Of a DNA stretch of 64,000 nucleotides, positions 27,950 to 36,964 are shown piece by piece. Under the pieces are notes generated by a model. That model saw only the letters and a program-made list of their open reading frames with translations. It made no database searches and was not told the origin of the DNA. The stretch is from Limnohabitans sp. T6-5 (lineage in GTDB: Bacteria; Pseudomonadota; Gammaproteobacteria; Burkholderiales; Burkholderiaceae_C). The translations under genes and the position numbers were made by a program. The first letter of the stretch is position 1, and each line of letters starts with the position of its first letter. The stretch covers positions 496,001 through 560,000 of the forward strand of contig NZ_NERV01000001.1 in assembly GCF_003063315.1 (NCBI RefSeq). The letters are read 5' to 3'.

Positions 27950-29280
27950 ACCGCCGCCTGATTCAGCGCATCGGTCTGGGCCTGCTGGGCACCGCATTGG
28001 CCTTGTCGGCCTGGGTGGTCTGGGACAACTGGGGTGACACCTGGCTGGCAGCACCCTCCGCATCTTCCGCATCCACCACGCCCAGCGCCAGCAGCGCGGT
28101 CGACCCAGCCCTTGTCGAACGCGGCCAATACCTGGCCCGCGTCGGCAACTGCATGGCCTGCCACACGGCCCGGGGTGGGGCCAGCATGGCAGGCAGCCGA
28201 CGCATCGACACGCCTTTTGGCAGCGTCTTCAGCAGCAACCTGACGCCTGACATGGCCACAGGACTGGGCAGCTGGAATGCCGATGACTTCTGGCAAGCCC
28301 TGCACCATGGCCGGTCCAAAGGTGGGCGCTTGCTCACCCCGGCTTTCCCGTACAACCACACCAGCGTGATCAGCCGTAACGACAGCGATGCCCTGCTGGC
28401 CTGGCTCAAAAGCCTGCCGGCGGTCAAGCAGGCGCCGCCCGCCCACACCCTGGTGTGGCCCGTGGGCACCCAAGCGGCGCTGGCCGTGTGGCGCAGCCTG
28501 TTTTTCAAGCCCACGCCTTACAAACCCGACCCCGCACACACCGCCGAATGGAACCGGGGCGCCTATCTGGTGCAAGGCCTGGGCCACTGCGCAGCCTGCC
28601 ACAGCCCCCGCAACCGCCTGGGCGCCAGCGGCCCGGTGGACGACCTGTCGGGCGGCCTCATGCCCGTGGTCAACTGGTATGCGCCCGACCTGACCCGCGA
28701 TGCCGAAACCGGCCTGGCCAGCACGCCTTTGGCCGACATCGTGCAGCTGCTGCGCACAGGCCATGCCCCACAAGCTCAGACCAGTGGCCCCATGGCCGAA
28801 GTGGTGCAACACGGCACCCAGTACATGAGCCCTGCCGACCTGCATGCCATGGCGGTGTACCTGCAATCGCGCAACGCCCCCGGCTCTGCGTCAGCAGCCA
28901 CCAGCGTTAAAACTTCTGTCAGCCCCCGCGTGGCCGAGCAAGGGCTCAAGGTCTATGACCGCCACTGCGCCCAGTGCCATGGCGAACAAGGCCGCGGGGC
29001 CACGACGGGAGCCGGTCAGGTGGCCTATCCTGCCTTGGCAGGCAACCGGGCGGTGCTGCTGCGCGACCCGACCAATCTGGTGCAAATGGTGTTGTACGGG
29101 GGGTTTGGCCCCGCCACTGCAGGTCACCCGCAGCCCTTTGGCATGCCGCCTGCCGTGCTGGAGCTGGACGACCGCGACATCGCCGCCGTCTTGACGCACC
29201 TGCGCACCCAATGGGGCAACCAGGCCAGCGAAGTCACGCCGCTGCAAGTCAACCGCATCCGCGCTTCACAAGGTTCATAA
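27946..29280 (+). CDS. triheme membrane-anchored cytochrome c
   Basis: A 444-residue cytochrome with an uncleaved-looking N-terminal hydrophobic segment (LGLLGTALALSAWVV) and three CxxCH sites: CMACH, CAACH and CAQCH. The layout matches the cytochrome subunit of quinoprotein or flavin dehydrogenases of the alcohol/gluconate dehydrogenase type (PFGSVFSSNLTPD, FPYNHTSVI, VNWYAPDLT, HGTQYMSPADLHAMAVYL). AGGAG lies seven bases before the ATG. No dehydrogenase gene is adjacent, so its electron donor is encoded elsewhere. The spacer after its stop opens the largest repeat array. Confidence 0.88.
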   Translation: MNRRLIQRIGLGLLGTALALSAWVVWDNWGDTWLAAPSASSASTTPSASSAVDPALVERGQYLARVGNCMACHTARGGASMAGSRRIDTPFGSVFSSNLTPDMATGLGSWNADDFWQALHHGRSKGGRLLTPAFPYNHTSVISRNDSDALLAWLKSLPAVKQAPPAHTLVWPVGTQAALAVWRSLFFKPTPYKPDPAHTAEWNRGAYLVQGLGHCAACHSPRNRLGASGPVDDLSGGLMPVVNWYAPDLTRDAETGLASTPLADIVQLLRTGHAPQAQTSGPMAEVVQHGTQYMSPADLHAMAVYLQSRNAPGSASAATSVKTSVSPRVAEQGLKVYDRHCAQCHGEQGRGATTGAGQVAYPALAGNRAVLLRDPTNLVQMVLYGGFGPATAGHPQPFGMPPAVLELDDRDIAAVLTHLRTQWGNQASEVTPLQVNRIRASQGS

Positions 29281-29306
29281 AACCCCGGCCATCCCCAGGC
29301 CCCCCC

Positions 29307-30114
29307 GTAGGTCGGCACTCGCAGAGTCCGACGTTTGCGGGCTTGGGCGCTGATCCTGATTCAACTGTTGTGGGCTTCACCTGGCTCATGTCGGGGTCTT
29401 CGACCACCGACCTACGGAAACCCACAGGCCTCCCCCTGTAGGTCGGCACTCGCAGAGTCCGACGTTTGCGGGCTTGGGCGCTGATCCTGATTCAACTTTT
29501 GTGGGCTTCACCTGGCTCATGTCGGGGTCTTCGACCACCGACCTACGGAATCCACAGGCCCCGCCCCGTAGGTCGGCACTCGCAGAGTCCGACGCTGACG
29601 AGCTTGGGCGCTGATCCTGATTCAACTTTTGCGGGCTTCACCTGGCTCATGTCGGGGTCTTCGACCACTGACCTGCGAAAACCCACAGGCCCCGCCCCGT
29701 AGGTCGGCACTCGCAGAGTCCGACGCTGACGAGCTTGGGCGCTGATCCTGATTCAACTTTTGTGGGCTTCACCTGGCTCATGTCGGGGTCTTCGACCACC
29801 GACCTACGGAATCCACAGGCCCCGCCCCGTAGGTCGGCACTCGCAGAGTCCGACGCTGACGAGCTTGGGCGCTGATCCTGATTCAACTTTTGTGGGCTTC
29901 ACCTGGCTCATGTCGGGGTCTTCGACCACCGACCTGCGAAAACCCACAGGCCTTGCCCTGTAGGTCGGCACTCGCAGAGTCCGACGTTTGCGGGCTTGGG
30001 CGCTGATCCTGATTCAACTTTTGTGGGCTTCACCTGGCTCATGTCGGGGTCTTCGACCAGCGACCTGCGAAAACCCACAGGCCCCCCCGTAGGTCGGCAC
30101 TCGCAGAGTCCGAC
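29307..30114. repeat. tandem array of GTAG-family palindromes (left array, about 6.5 units of 130 bp)
   Basis: Seven type B hairpins (starts 29307, 29438, 29568, 29699, 29829, 29960, 30089) alternate with six type A hairpins (29390, 29521, 29651, 29782, 29912, 30043). B begins GTAGGTCGGCACTCGC and ends AGTCCGAC; A begins GTCGGGGTCTTCGACC and ends in CCGACCTAC or a close variant. Between B and A lies a conserved ~57-bp linker, and a short linker rich in ACAGGCC joins units. The period is 129-131 bp, so a reading frame is not kept. The array fills the convergent spacer between the triheme cytochrome and the TPR gene. Confidence 0.92.
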
Positions 30115-30151
30115 GTTTGTTCGCCCGGCACAGGCCGCATGTCGAAGCAGA

Positions 30152-31399
30152 TCAGGCCTGCGTTTCGACGCGCCAAATTCCATCTCGGATTTGACGGGCA
30201 TAGGGGCCGGGAATGTCGGCGCGCCACTCGCCTTGGCGCACGGGGGTGCTGTATTGGCAGACGGTTTGGCCGGTCTGGTCCAGGATGACCCAGGTGACCC
30301 GCTGGCCTTCGGGCAGGCTGCTGGTCGCGCCGACACTGGTGGCCGACAAGTTGCAACCCACATGAAACGGCTGCCCCATGTCTTGGGCTTCGTGCGCAGG
30401 AAAGTCTTCGGCGCCCAAAAAGCCAAACACCGGATCATGCGACAACAGGCTTTGCCGCACCGTGGGCCAGATGTGCGTGCGTAAAAAATGCTGATCCACC
30501 ACCCGAGCCCCCAGGTATTGCCCCTGTGCGATGTACGCCACCATCTGCTGCCGCAGGTTTTTGAAAACACCGCCGCAGCCCCCCCACATGCCTGCCAGCA
30601 GCAGCTCGGTGTGGCTGAAGTAGTCGCGCATGAGGTGGAAAAAACGGCCACTCTTCACCCAAGCATGCACCGCCGCCGCCTCGCGCTTGGAGATCAGCGA
30701 ATCGGCATCCCGGATCAGATAACGGTCCACCCCCGGGTCTTCCAGCACGCTGAAACGCCACATCAGACCGCTGAGTTCTTGCTGGTCCTGCGCACTGACC
30801 ATCAGCACCTGCGCGCCCATGGCCTGCAAAGATGAACGGACCGCCTCGGGCACGGTCTCATCCACATAAAAGCGGCAGGTCCAGTCCGGCAAGAGTTCAT
30901 GTGCGGCCGCGACATTGAGCTTGGCCGTCTCGCCATAACGCGGGTTGTCGCCAAACAAGCTGAAAGCGATGATTTGGCGGCTGGCATCGGCCGATGCAGC
31001 TGGCACCTGGGCGGGCAAGGCACAGGCAGGCTGCCCCTGCGTGCTTTGGTCCTTGAGCTGCAAACTGCGCACACCGTATTCACGCACTTCGTCCAGCCGA
31101 CCCAAATGTCCGCAGGTTTCAGTCAGGCCATCCCACAAATTCACGTCCTGGGGCGCCAAGGCACTGGCCTGCAGATACAGCGTGCGCGCTTTGTCGTAAT
31201 CGAGCAGACGCAAATGGCACAAGGCGGCGTCGCCCAGAATTTGAGGGTGTTTGGGAATGATCTGGCGCGCCAGGGCATTGACCTTGAGCGCTTCGGCAAA
31301 GTTGCCCTGGTTCGACAAGGCCACAAAGCGCTGCCCCAACTCGGTCAATCGCTTGTTCAGTTGCGCCGCATTTTGGGGGGATCGTTGGCCAGGTCTCAT
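30152..31399 (-). CDS. TPR-repeat protein with a glycosyltransferase-like C-terminal domain
   Basis: A 415-residue protein. Residues ~10-120 form three TPR-like helical pairs (FVALSNQGNFAEALKVNALARQIIPKHPQ, HLRLLDYDKARTLYLQASALAP). The C-terminal part has a DXD-like motif in YLIRDADSLISKREAAAV, typical of nucleotide-sugar-dependent transferases, followed by the conserved HLMRDYFSHTELLLAGMWGGCGGVF and VVDQHFLRTHIWP. It probably modifies a glycan or protein. It is the only gene between the two oppositely oriented repeat arrays. Acceptor and donor are unknown. Confidence 0.7.
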   Translation of the reverse strand: MRPGQRSPQNAAQLNKRLTELGQRFVALSNQGNFAEALKVNALARQIIPKHPQILGDAALCHLRLLDYDKARTLYLQASALAPQDVNLWDGLTETCGHLGRLDEVREYGVRSLQLKDQSTQGQPACALPAQVPAASADASRQIIAFSLFGDNPRYGETAKLNVAAAHELLPDWTCRFYVDETVPEAVRSSLQAMGAQVLMVSAQDQQELSGLMWRFSVLEDPGVDRYLIRDADSLISKREAAAVHAWVKSGRFFHLMRDYFSHTELLLAGMWGGCGGVFKNLRQQMVAYIAQGQYLGARVVDQHFLRTHIWPTVRQSLLSHDPVFGFLGAEDFPAHEAQDMGQPFHVGCNLSATSVGATSSLPEGQRVTWVILDQTGQTVCQYSTPVRQGEWRADIPGPYARQIRDGIWRVETQA

Positions 31400-31571
31400 G
31401 GTGTGCAGTTGTGGTGTTCAGAGGGCCTTGGACGCGGCCAGGGCAAAGTGTGAGCATAACCAAAAATGCCCCAATTTCCGGTCCGCATATTCGCCGAGAG
31501 GTGGCTCCCGCCCAAGCTGGCGCAATTGGCATTCAGCACGCTAAAGCCTGAAATGTTTGCGCCGTTACCCC

Positions 31572-32171
31572 GTAGGTCGGTGGTCGAAGACCCCGACATG
31601 GGCTAGGTGAAGCCTGCAAAAGTTGAATCAGGATCAGCGCCCAAGCCCGCAAACGTCGGACTCTTCGAGTACCGACCTACAGGGCAAGGCCTGTGGGTTT
31701 TGGTAGGTCGGTGGTCGAAGACCCCGACATGGGCTAGGTGAAGCCTGCAAAAGTTAAATCAGGATCAGAGCCCAAGCCCGTAAACGTCGGACTCTTCGAG
31801 TACCGACCTACAGGGCAAGGCCTGTGGGTTTTCGCAGGTCAGTGGTCGAAGACCCCGACATGGGCCTGCAGAAGCACGCAAAAGTTGAATCAGGATCAGC
31901 GCCCAAGCCCGTCAGCGTCGGACTCTTCGAGTGCCGACCTACAGGGCATGGCCTGTGGGTTTTCGCAGGTCAGTGGTCGAAGACCCCGACATGGGCCTGC
32001 AGAAGCACGCAAAAGTTGAATCAGGATCAGCGCCCAAGCCCGTCAGCGTCGGACTCTTCGAGTACCGACCTACAGGGCAAGGCCTGTGGGTTTTCGCAGG
32101 TCGGTGGTCGAAGACCCCGACATGGACCTATGCCAGAGCCCGCCACATCAGACCTGTTGCTGCCGACCTAC
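31572..32171. repeat. tandem array of GTAG-family palindromes (right array, inverted relative to the left array)
   Basis: Five type A hairpins (starts 31572, 31703, 31834, 31965, 32096) alternate with four type B hairpins (31655, 31786, 31917, 32048), followed by a decayed end near 32140-32171. The units are the reverse complement of the left array, with the same ~57-bp linker (AGTTGAATCAGGATCAG type) and a 131-bp period. It lies in the divergent spacer between the TPR gene and the LldD-type gene, leaving about 170 bp and 145 bp free for promoters on either side. Confidence 0.92.
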
Positions 32172-32315
32172 AAATCCTTTGACTCTTGAATACTTCACAG
32201 GCCCGGATCAATAAATTTCACGGTGGCTGTCTCAATTTTCACAGCTCAATAGCTTGTCGGCAGCTAGGATGCCCGTTGATTTGGACAACTGACAACCTAT
32301 TCGGAGACTGACCCC

Positions 32316-33470
32316 ATGCCCGTGATCACCAACATCGAAGACTTGCGCGTTTTGGCTGAAAAGCGCGTGCCGCGCATGTTTTATGACTACGCCGACAGCG
32401 GCTCGTGGACCGAGGGCACCTACCGCGCCAACGAAACAGACTTCCACAAAATCAAGCTGCGCCAGCGCGTGGCGGTGAACATGGAAAACCGCACCACCGC
32501 CACCAAAATGGTTGGCATCGACACCAAAATGCCCGTGTGCATCGCCCCCGTGGGCCTGACCGGCATGCAGCACGCCGACGGTGAAATGCACGCCGCCATG
32601 GCCGCCAAAAAATTCGGCATCCCCTTCACCCTGTCGACCATGAGCATCTGCTCGATCGAAGACATCGCTGCGCACACGCAAGCGCCCTTCTGGTTCCAGC
32701 TCTACATGATGCGTGACCGCGACGCCATGGTGCGCATGATCGACCGCTGCAAGGCCGCCAACGTGAGCGCCCTGGTGCTCACGCTCGATTTGCAAGTGAT
32801 CGGTCAGCGCCACAAAGACCTCAAGAACGGCCTGAGCGCCCCCCCCCGCCCCACGATTGCCAACATCATCAACCTGATGACCAAGCCCCGCTGGTGCCTG
32901 GGCATGGCCGGCACCAAACGACACAGCTTTGGCAACCTGGTGGGGCATGTGAAATCGGTCACCAACATGAAGTCGCTGGCTTCGTGGACCAACGAGCAGT
33001 TTGACCCGACGCTCAACTGGGACGACATCGCCTGGGTCAAAAAGCAATGGGGCGGCAAGCTGATCTTGAAGGGCATCATGGACGTGGAAGACGCCAAACT
33101 GGCCGTGGCCAGCGGTGCCGACGCGATTGTGGTCAGCAACCACGGCGGCCGCCAGCTCGACGGCGCCCCCAGCAGCATCGAAGCCTTGCCAGCCATCGTG
33201 GCGGCTGTGGGCGACCAAATCGAAGTCTGGATGGATGGCGGCATCCGCTCCGGCCAGGACGTGCTCAAGGCCTGGGCCTTGGGTGCCAAGGGCACCATGA
33301 TCGGCCGCGCCATGGTCTATGGCCTGGGCGCCATGGGCGAAGAAGGCGTGAGCAAAGCGCTGCAGATCATCCACAAAGAGCTGGACGTGACCATGGCTTT
33401 TTGCGGCCACACCAACATCCAGAACGTCAACACCAACATCTTGTTGCCGGGCACTTTTCCCACGGCATAA
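32316..33470 (+). CDS. lldD: FMN-dependent alpha-hydroxy acid dehydrogenase (L-lactate dehydrogenase type)
   Basis: Membrane-associated flavoenzyme of the LldD/glycolate oxidase family, 384 residues, oxidising an L-2-hydroxy acid and passing electrons to the quinone pool. FMN and substrate residues are visible: MFYDYADSGSWTE, PVCIAPVGLTGMQH, WFQLYMMRDR, LILKGIMDVEDA, and the catalytic His-Gly-Gly-Arg in VVSNHGGRQLDGAPS. GGAG lies nine bases before the ATG. L-lactate is the most likely substrate, but related enzymes take glycolate or mandelate. Confidence 0.9.
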   Translation: MPVITNIEDLRVLAEKRVPRMFYDYADSGSWTEGTYRANETDFHKIKLRQRVAVNMENRTTATKMVGIDTKMPVCIAPVGLTGMQHADGEMHAAMAAKKFGIPFTLSTMSICSIEDIAAHTQAPFWFQLYMMRDRDAMVRMIDRCKAANVSALVLTLDLQVIGQRHKDLKNGLSAPPRPTIANIINLMTKPRWCLGMAGTKRHSFGNLVGHVKSVTNMKSLASWTNEQFDPTLNWDDIAWVKKQWGGKLILKGIMDVEDAKLAVASGADAIVVSNHGGRQLDGAPSSIEALPAIVAAVGDQIEVWMDGGIRSGQDVLKAWALGAKGTMIGRAMVYGLGAMGEEGVSKALQIIHKELDVTMAFCGHTNIQNVNTNILLPGTFPTA

Positions 33471-33482
33471 AAGCAGCGCTGG

Positions 33483-33507
33483 GGCCTCTCGCTGTGCGTG
33501 AGGGGCC
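33483..33507 (+). terminator. hairpin after the LldD-type gene
   Basis: GGCC-T-CTC-GC pairs with GCGTGAG-GGGCC around a short loop (two wobble pairs), 12 bp after the stop. No long T-run follows. It abuts a TTG that would otherwise extend dinB, which favours the GTG at 33532 as the dinB start. Confidence 0.4.
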
Positions 33508-33531
33508 TTGGGCTCAAGCTATGCTCCAAGG

Positions 33532-34776
33532 GTGACCGAATCCGCCCCTTCCTCCTCCCTGACCCGCCGCATTGCCCACCTCGACATGGACGCGTTTTAC
33601 GCGTCTTGTGAGTTGCTGCGCTACCCGCAGCTCAAGGGCTTGCCGGTGGTCATTGGCGGTGGCCGCCGCAAAGAAGACGACCTGCTGGGCAAGCTGCAAG
33701 CGGCTTACCCGGATGGCGAATGGTCCGAAGAGACCTTTGCCGAGCGGCTGGACCGGATTCCGGTGGATTTCTTTCCGCGCATTGAGGGCTACACCGGGCG
33801 CGGCGTGATCACCACCGCCACCTATGCGGCGCGGCAATTCGGCATCGGCTCGGCCATGGGCCTGATGAAAGCCGCCAAGCTGTGTCCGCAGGCCCTCTTG
33901 TTGCCGGTGGACTTTGAGCGCTACCGGCACTTTTCTCGCACCTTCAAAAGCATCATCCTCGACATCGCTCCCGTCATGCAGGACCGGGGAGTGGACGAGG
34001 TTTACATCGACTTCACCGATGTGCCCGGCGGCCAGCGCGAAGGCGGTCGAGTGCTGGCGCGCTTGATTCAGAAAAGCATTTTTGACGCCACAGGCCTGAC
34101 TTGCTCGATTGGCGTGGCGCCCAACAAACTCATTGCCAAAATGGCCAGCGAGTTCAACAAGCCCAACGGCATCTCGATCGTGCACGAGGCCGACCTGCAA
34201 ACCCTGATCTGGCCGTTGGCCTGCCGCAAGATCAACGGCGTGGGGCCCAAGGCCGATGAAAAGCTCAAGGGCTTTGGCATCCACACCATCGGCGACCTGG
34301 CCGCACGCGAACAGCACTGGCTGATGCAAAACTTTGGCAAAAGCTACGGCGCTTGGCTGCACGAAGCCTCTTGGGGCCGTGACGACCGCCCGCTGGAAAC
34401 CGAGAGCGAACCCGTCAGCATGAGCCGCGAAACCACCTTTGAGCGCGACCTGCACGCCGTGCGCGACCGCGCCGAGCTGGGTGCGGTCTTCACCCGGCTG
34501 TGCGAACAGGTGGCTGCCGATTTGCAGCGCAAAGGCTACGAAGGCAAAACCATCGGCATCAAGCTGCGGTACGACAACTTTCAAGCGGTGACACGGGACC
34601 AGTCTTTGCCCGGTTACACCGCCGATGCCAAACAAATCCGGCAAATCGCGGGGCAGTGCCTCAAACGCGTGGACCTGACACGCCGCATTCGGTTGCTGGG
34701 CGTGCGGGTGGGAACATTAATTGAAAAGGCTGATTCACCAACTACCCAACAATATCAAGATCAACTTTTTAGCTGA
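33532..34776 (+). CDS. dinB: DNA polymerase IV (Y-family)
   Basis: Error-prone translesion polymerase, 414 residues from GTG at 33532 (a TTG at 33508 would add eight). Catalytic acidic residues lie in HLDMDAFYAS and DEVYIDF; a ~45-residue insert rich in acidic residues (RRKEDDLLGKLQ to VDFFPRIEGYTG) separates the first palm segment from TATYAARQFGIGSAMG. The helix-hairpin-helix is KINGVGPKADEKL. The C terminus ends QDQLFS, a degenerate clamp-binding motif, and base composition turns AT-rich over the last ~20 codons. Confidence 0.92.
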   Translation: MTESAPSSSLTRRIAHLDMDAFYASCELLRYPQLKGLPVVIGGGRRKEDDLLGKLQAAYPDGEWSEETFAERLDRIPVDFFPRIEGYTGRGVITTATYAARQFGIGSAMGLMKAAKLCPQALLLPVDFERYRHFSRTFKSIILDIAPVMQDRGVDEVYIDFTDVPGGQREGGRVLARLIQKSIFDATGLTCSIGVAPNKLIAKMASEFNKPNGISIVHEADLQTLIWPLACRKINGVGPKADEKLKGFGIHTIGDLAAREQHWLMQNFGKSYGAWLHEASWGRDDRPLETESEPVSMSRETTFERDLHAVRDRAELGAVFTRLCEQVAADLQRKGYEGKTIGIKLRYDNFQAVTRDQSLPGYTADAKQIRQIAGQCLKRVDLTRRIRLLGVRVGTLIEKADSPTTQQYQDQLFS

Positions 34777-34778
34777 AC

Positions 34779-35546
34779 ATGACCCCCCTTCGCTCACAAA
34801 TTCGAAATACAAAAATATTTATTGTTGCCTGCAACCTTTTCATCTTGGCCTTTGTGTTTGAAAAGGCCTATCATGAATTTATGCTCCATCAATATGGTTT
34901 CACCCCAATAGAGCAATTGCCAATTATTGAAGGGATTGTTAGCAAAGCCGATTGGTGTAAAAAATCCAAATACTACTGGACTGGCCCGGTTGAAATAGAA
35001 ACCATTGATCACCAAATAATAACCCAAATAACCCCTTGCCTTTCAGATTTCATTCCACGCGAAAAAATCAAAGGCATTTCCATAAAAATAATTAAAGAAG
35101 AGTGGAACTTCCCCTCACCCAGAAATGAAAAAACCTTGAAAATCATCGCGAACAATATTACCATTCAAGATTACACAAAAGGTAGATCATTAAAAAATTA
35201 TTATTCTATTTTCGACCTGATAATTTATATTTTATGGCTCTCATTAGGAGCAGGCTTGCAAGTTTTTTATAGGCAATCCAAAAAACAAATAATTAAACAC
35301 AACCAAATAGTTAACAAAGAAAAGAACAAATTATTATTTTCCATACAACAAAATAAAGATTTTTCAGGCGCCAAAATACTTGAAATAACAAACAACCATG
35401 GCATCACAAGGAATGGTGTTTTTGAATTTGAAATCAATATTTATTTCAAAAAAGACGACGGCACGTACTGGCACTCCTATTCCGATCGTCTACGAAAACG
35501 AACGTCACAAATACCAGAATCTGTCGGAAAATTCCGGTGGCCATGA
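34779..35546 (+). CDS. AT-rich membrane protein of unknown function
   Basis: A 255-residue protein unlike its neighbours in codon use: AAA, ATT and TTA dominate, and local G+C is near 35%. It has a hydrophobic helix near the N terminus (IFIVACNLFILAFVF) and a second around residues 145-165 (IFDLIIYILWLSLGAGLQVFY), with an exported or cytoplasmic loop of ~110 residues between them. It starts 2 bp after the dinB stop. I do not recognise a family. The last ~40 codons are open in two frames, so a frameshift near the end is possible. Composition indicates recent transfer. Confidence 0.6.
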   Translation: MTPLRSQIRNTKIFIVACNLFILAFVFEKAYHEFMLHQYGFTPIEQLPIIEGIVSKADWCKKSKYYWTGPVEIETIDHQIITQITPCLSDFIPREKIKGISIKIIKEEWNFPSPRNEKTLKIIANNITIQDYTKGRSLKNYYSIFDLIIYILWLSLGAGLQVFYRQSKKQIIKHNQIVNKEKNKLLFSIQQNKDFSGAKILEITNNHGITRNGVFEFEINIYFKKDDGTYWHSYSDRLRKRTSQIPESVGKFRWP

Positions 35547-35672
35547 ATTTTCAAAGCACCTGCCAGCATTAATTTGGTCGATCCAACGAGTTGTTAACGA
35601 TCAGCAGGCGGTCAAAGCCGTGACAGCAACGGCATTGGCCAGCCGCTACAGTGCCCCAAAAGGAGACAAACC

Positions 35673-36515
35673 ATGAACAAGCTGAACTGTTTTTCCCTGA
35701 CGACTGAGGGCCACGTTGCCCACCTGGTGATGAACCGCCCCGAGGCGATGAACACCATGCACCCCACCTTCTGGCGCGAGCTGCACGAGGTGCTGACCGA
35801 CATCCACAAAGCGGGCACCGCCCGGGCGCTGGTGATTTCCAGCACGGGCAAACACTTCAGCGCGGGTATGGACCTGCAGACTTTTGGCAGCGCCATCCAA
35901 ATGGACGACACCAGCGCCGAAGGCCGCTCGGCTGTGTACGACCTGCTGACCGACATGCAGCACACCTTCACCCTGCTTGAAGAACTGCGCATCCCGGTGA
36001 TCGCGGCCATTCACGGCGGCTGCATTGGCGGCGCGGTGGACATGGTCACGGCATGCTGCATGCGTTATGCCTCGGCCGACGCGTTCTTTTGCATCCAGGA
36101 AATCAACATCGGCATGGTGGCCGACGTGGGCACCCTGCAGCGCCTGCCCAAGCTGCTGCCCATGGCGCTGGTCAAAGAACTGGCCTACACCGGCCGCCGC
36201 CTGAGTGCCGACAAAGCGCTGACCCACGGCCTGGTGAACGAAGTGCTGCCCACCCACGAAGCCACCGTGGCCGCCGCCCTGCAAGCCGCCAAAGAAATCG
36301 CCAGCAAACCGCCCGTGGCCATCTGGGGCACCAAGCAAGTGCTGCACTACGCCCGCGACCACAGCACCGAAGACAGCCTGCGCCACATGGGCTGGCTGCA
36401 AGGCGCGATCTGGAGCAACGCCAACGTGCGCGAGGCGATCAGCGCGTTTCAGCAAAAACGCGAGGCAAACTTCGCGCCACTGCCTGCGCTCAAGGGGTTT
36501 CGGGAATTTGGTTGA
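35673..36515 (+). CDS. enoyl-CoA hydratase/dienoyl-CoA isomerase-like protein
   Basis: Crotonase-family enzyme, 280 residues. Oxyanion segments are KHFSAGMDLQTFG and AAIHGGCIGGAVDMVTACCMRYAS, and the acidic active-site region is CIQEINIGMVADVGTLQRLPK, where the Glu and Asp match the delta3,5-delta2,4-dienoyl-CoA isomerase (ECH1) pattern. It would isomerise dienoyl-CoAs during oxidation of unsaturated fatty acids. It is preceded by GGAG and follows the AT-rich gene after ~125 bp of rising G+C. Confidence 0.88.
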   Translation: MNKLNCFSLTTEGHVAHLVMNRPEAMNTMHPTFWRELHEVLTDIHKAGTARALVISSTGKHFSAGMDLQTFGSAIQMDDTSAEGRSAVYDLLTDMQHTFTLLEELRIPVIAAIHGGCIGGAVDMVTACCMRYASADAFFCIQEINIGMVADVGTLQRLPKLLPMALVKELAYTGRRLSADKALTHGLVNEVLPTHEATVAAALQAAKEIASKPPVAIWGTKQVLHYARDHSTEDSLRHMGWLQGAIWSNANVREAISAFQQKREANFAPLPALKGFREFG

Positions 36516-36547
36516 AGGCTTAGCCAAGCCCCGTGCAAAGAATTGGA

Positions 36548-36964
36548 TTAAACCGGGGCAAACGGGTTGAAGACCTCAAACCCCAGCGCCTGAAAGTCCG
36601 CCACATTCCGAGTGGCAACCGTCAGTCCATGCACTTTCGCGGTGGAGGCAATCATGGCGTCTTCATAGAGCGTGTCTGACTTGCGGTGCATTAATTTCGC
36701 CCAAGCCGTGAAGGCTGCCGCGTCCATGGGCAAGACGTTGTAAGCGCTCGCCACCAAGGCCAACCAGTCTTCAATTTGCTGGGCCTTGTCGGGGTCCTGT
36801 TCCCGTGTCAGCTCGATGCCCGCTTGAATTTCCCCCAGCGTGACCGCCGACACGTAAAGCTGAGCGTCATCCAGCGACTCCAGCCAAGCCACAACGCCCC
36901 CATGCGGACGCGGCTTGCGCAACTCAGACACCACATTGGTGTCCAGCAGATAACGCTGCGTCAC
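36548..36964 (-). CDS. vapC: VapC-type PIN-domain toxin
   Basis: PIN-domain ribonuclease of 138 residues, toxin of a type II module. The acidic site is visible: the first Asp in YLLDTNVVSEL, a Glu in TLGEIQAGIEL, and the Asp pair in SDTLYEDAMIASTA with TRNVADF. The start is GTG at 36964, overlapping the TGA of the antitoxin gene (GTGA), so translation is coupled. Longer open sequence upstream belongs to the antitoxin region. Confidence 0.9.
   Translation of the reverse strand: MTQRYLLDTNVVSELRKPRPHGGVVAWLESLDDAQLYVSAVTLGEIQAGIELTREQDPDKAQQIEDWLALVASAYNVLPMDAAAFTAWAKLMHRKSDTLYEDAMIASTAKVHGLTVATRNVADFQALGFEVFNPFAPV

Noticed and set aside
26567..28072. 501-residue fusion protein ending in a GNAT domain
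   Set aside because: Only the last 172 residues match the GNAT family; the upstream part is antisense to the diheme cytochrome gene.
27697..28866. 389-codon minus-strand frame opposite the cytochrome genes
   Set aside because: Shadow; three CxxCH sites and a ribosome site support the plus strand.
30152..31399. Composite transposon made of the two inverted arrays
   Set aside because: No transposase and no insertion-sequence ends; a cassette role is kept only as a hypothesis.
29307..32171. CRISPR array
   Set aside because: Repeats are palindromic with conserved linkers, the period is ~130 bp, and no variable 30-40-bp spacers or cas genes exist.
29386..32189. Short proteins with repeated segments such as SADLRGG and VVEDPDMSQVKP
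   Set aside because: These frames only read through the tandem palindromes; periods of 129-131 bp break the frame, and there is no ribosome site or family match.
32232..33410. 392-codon minus-strand frame opposite the LldD-type gene
   Set aside because: His/Gly/Ala-rich shadow of a gene with intact flavoenzyme motifs.
35398..35676. 92-codon frame overlapping the end of the AT-rich gene
   Set aside because: No ribosome site and no family; kept only as a hint of a possible frameshift near the end of the AT-rich gene.
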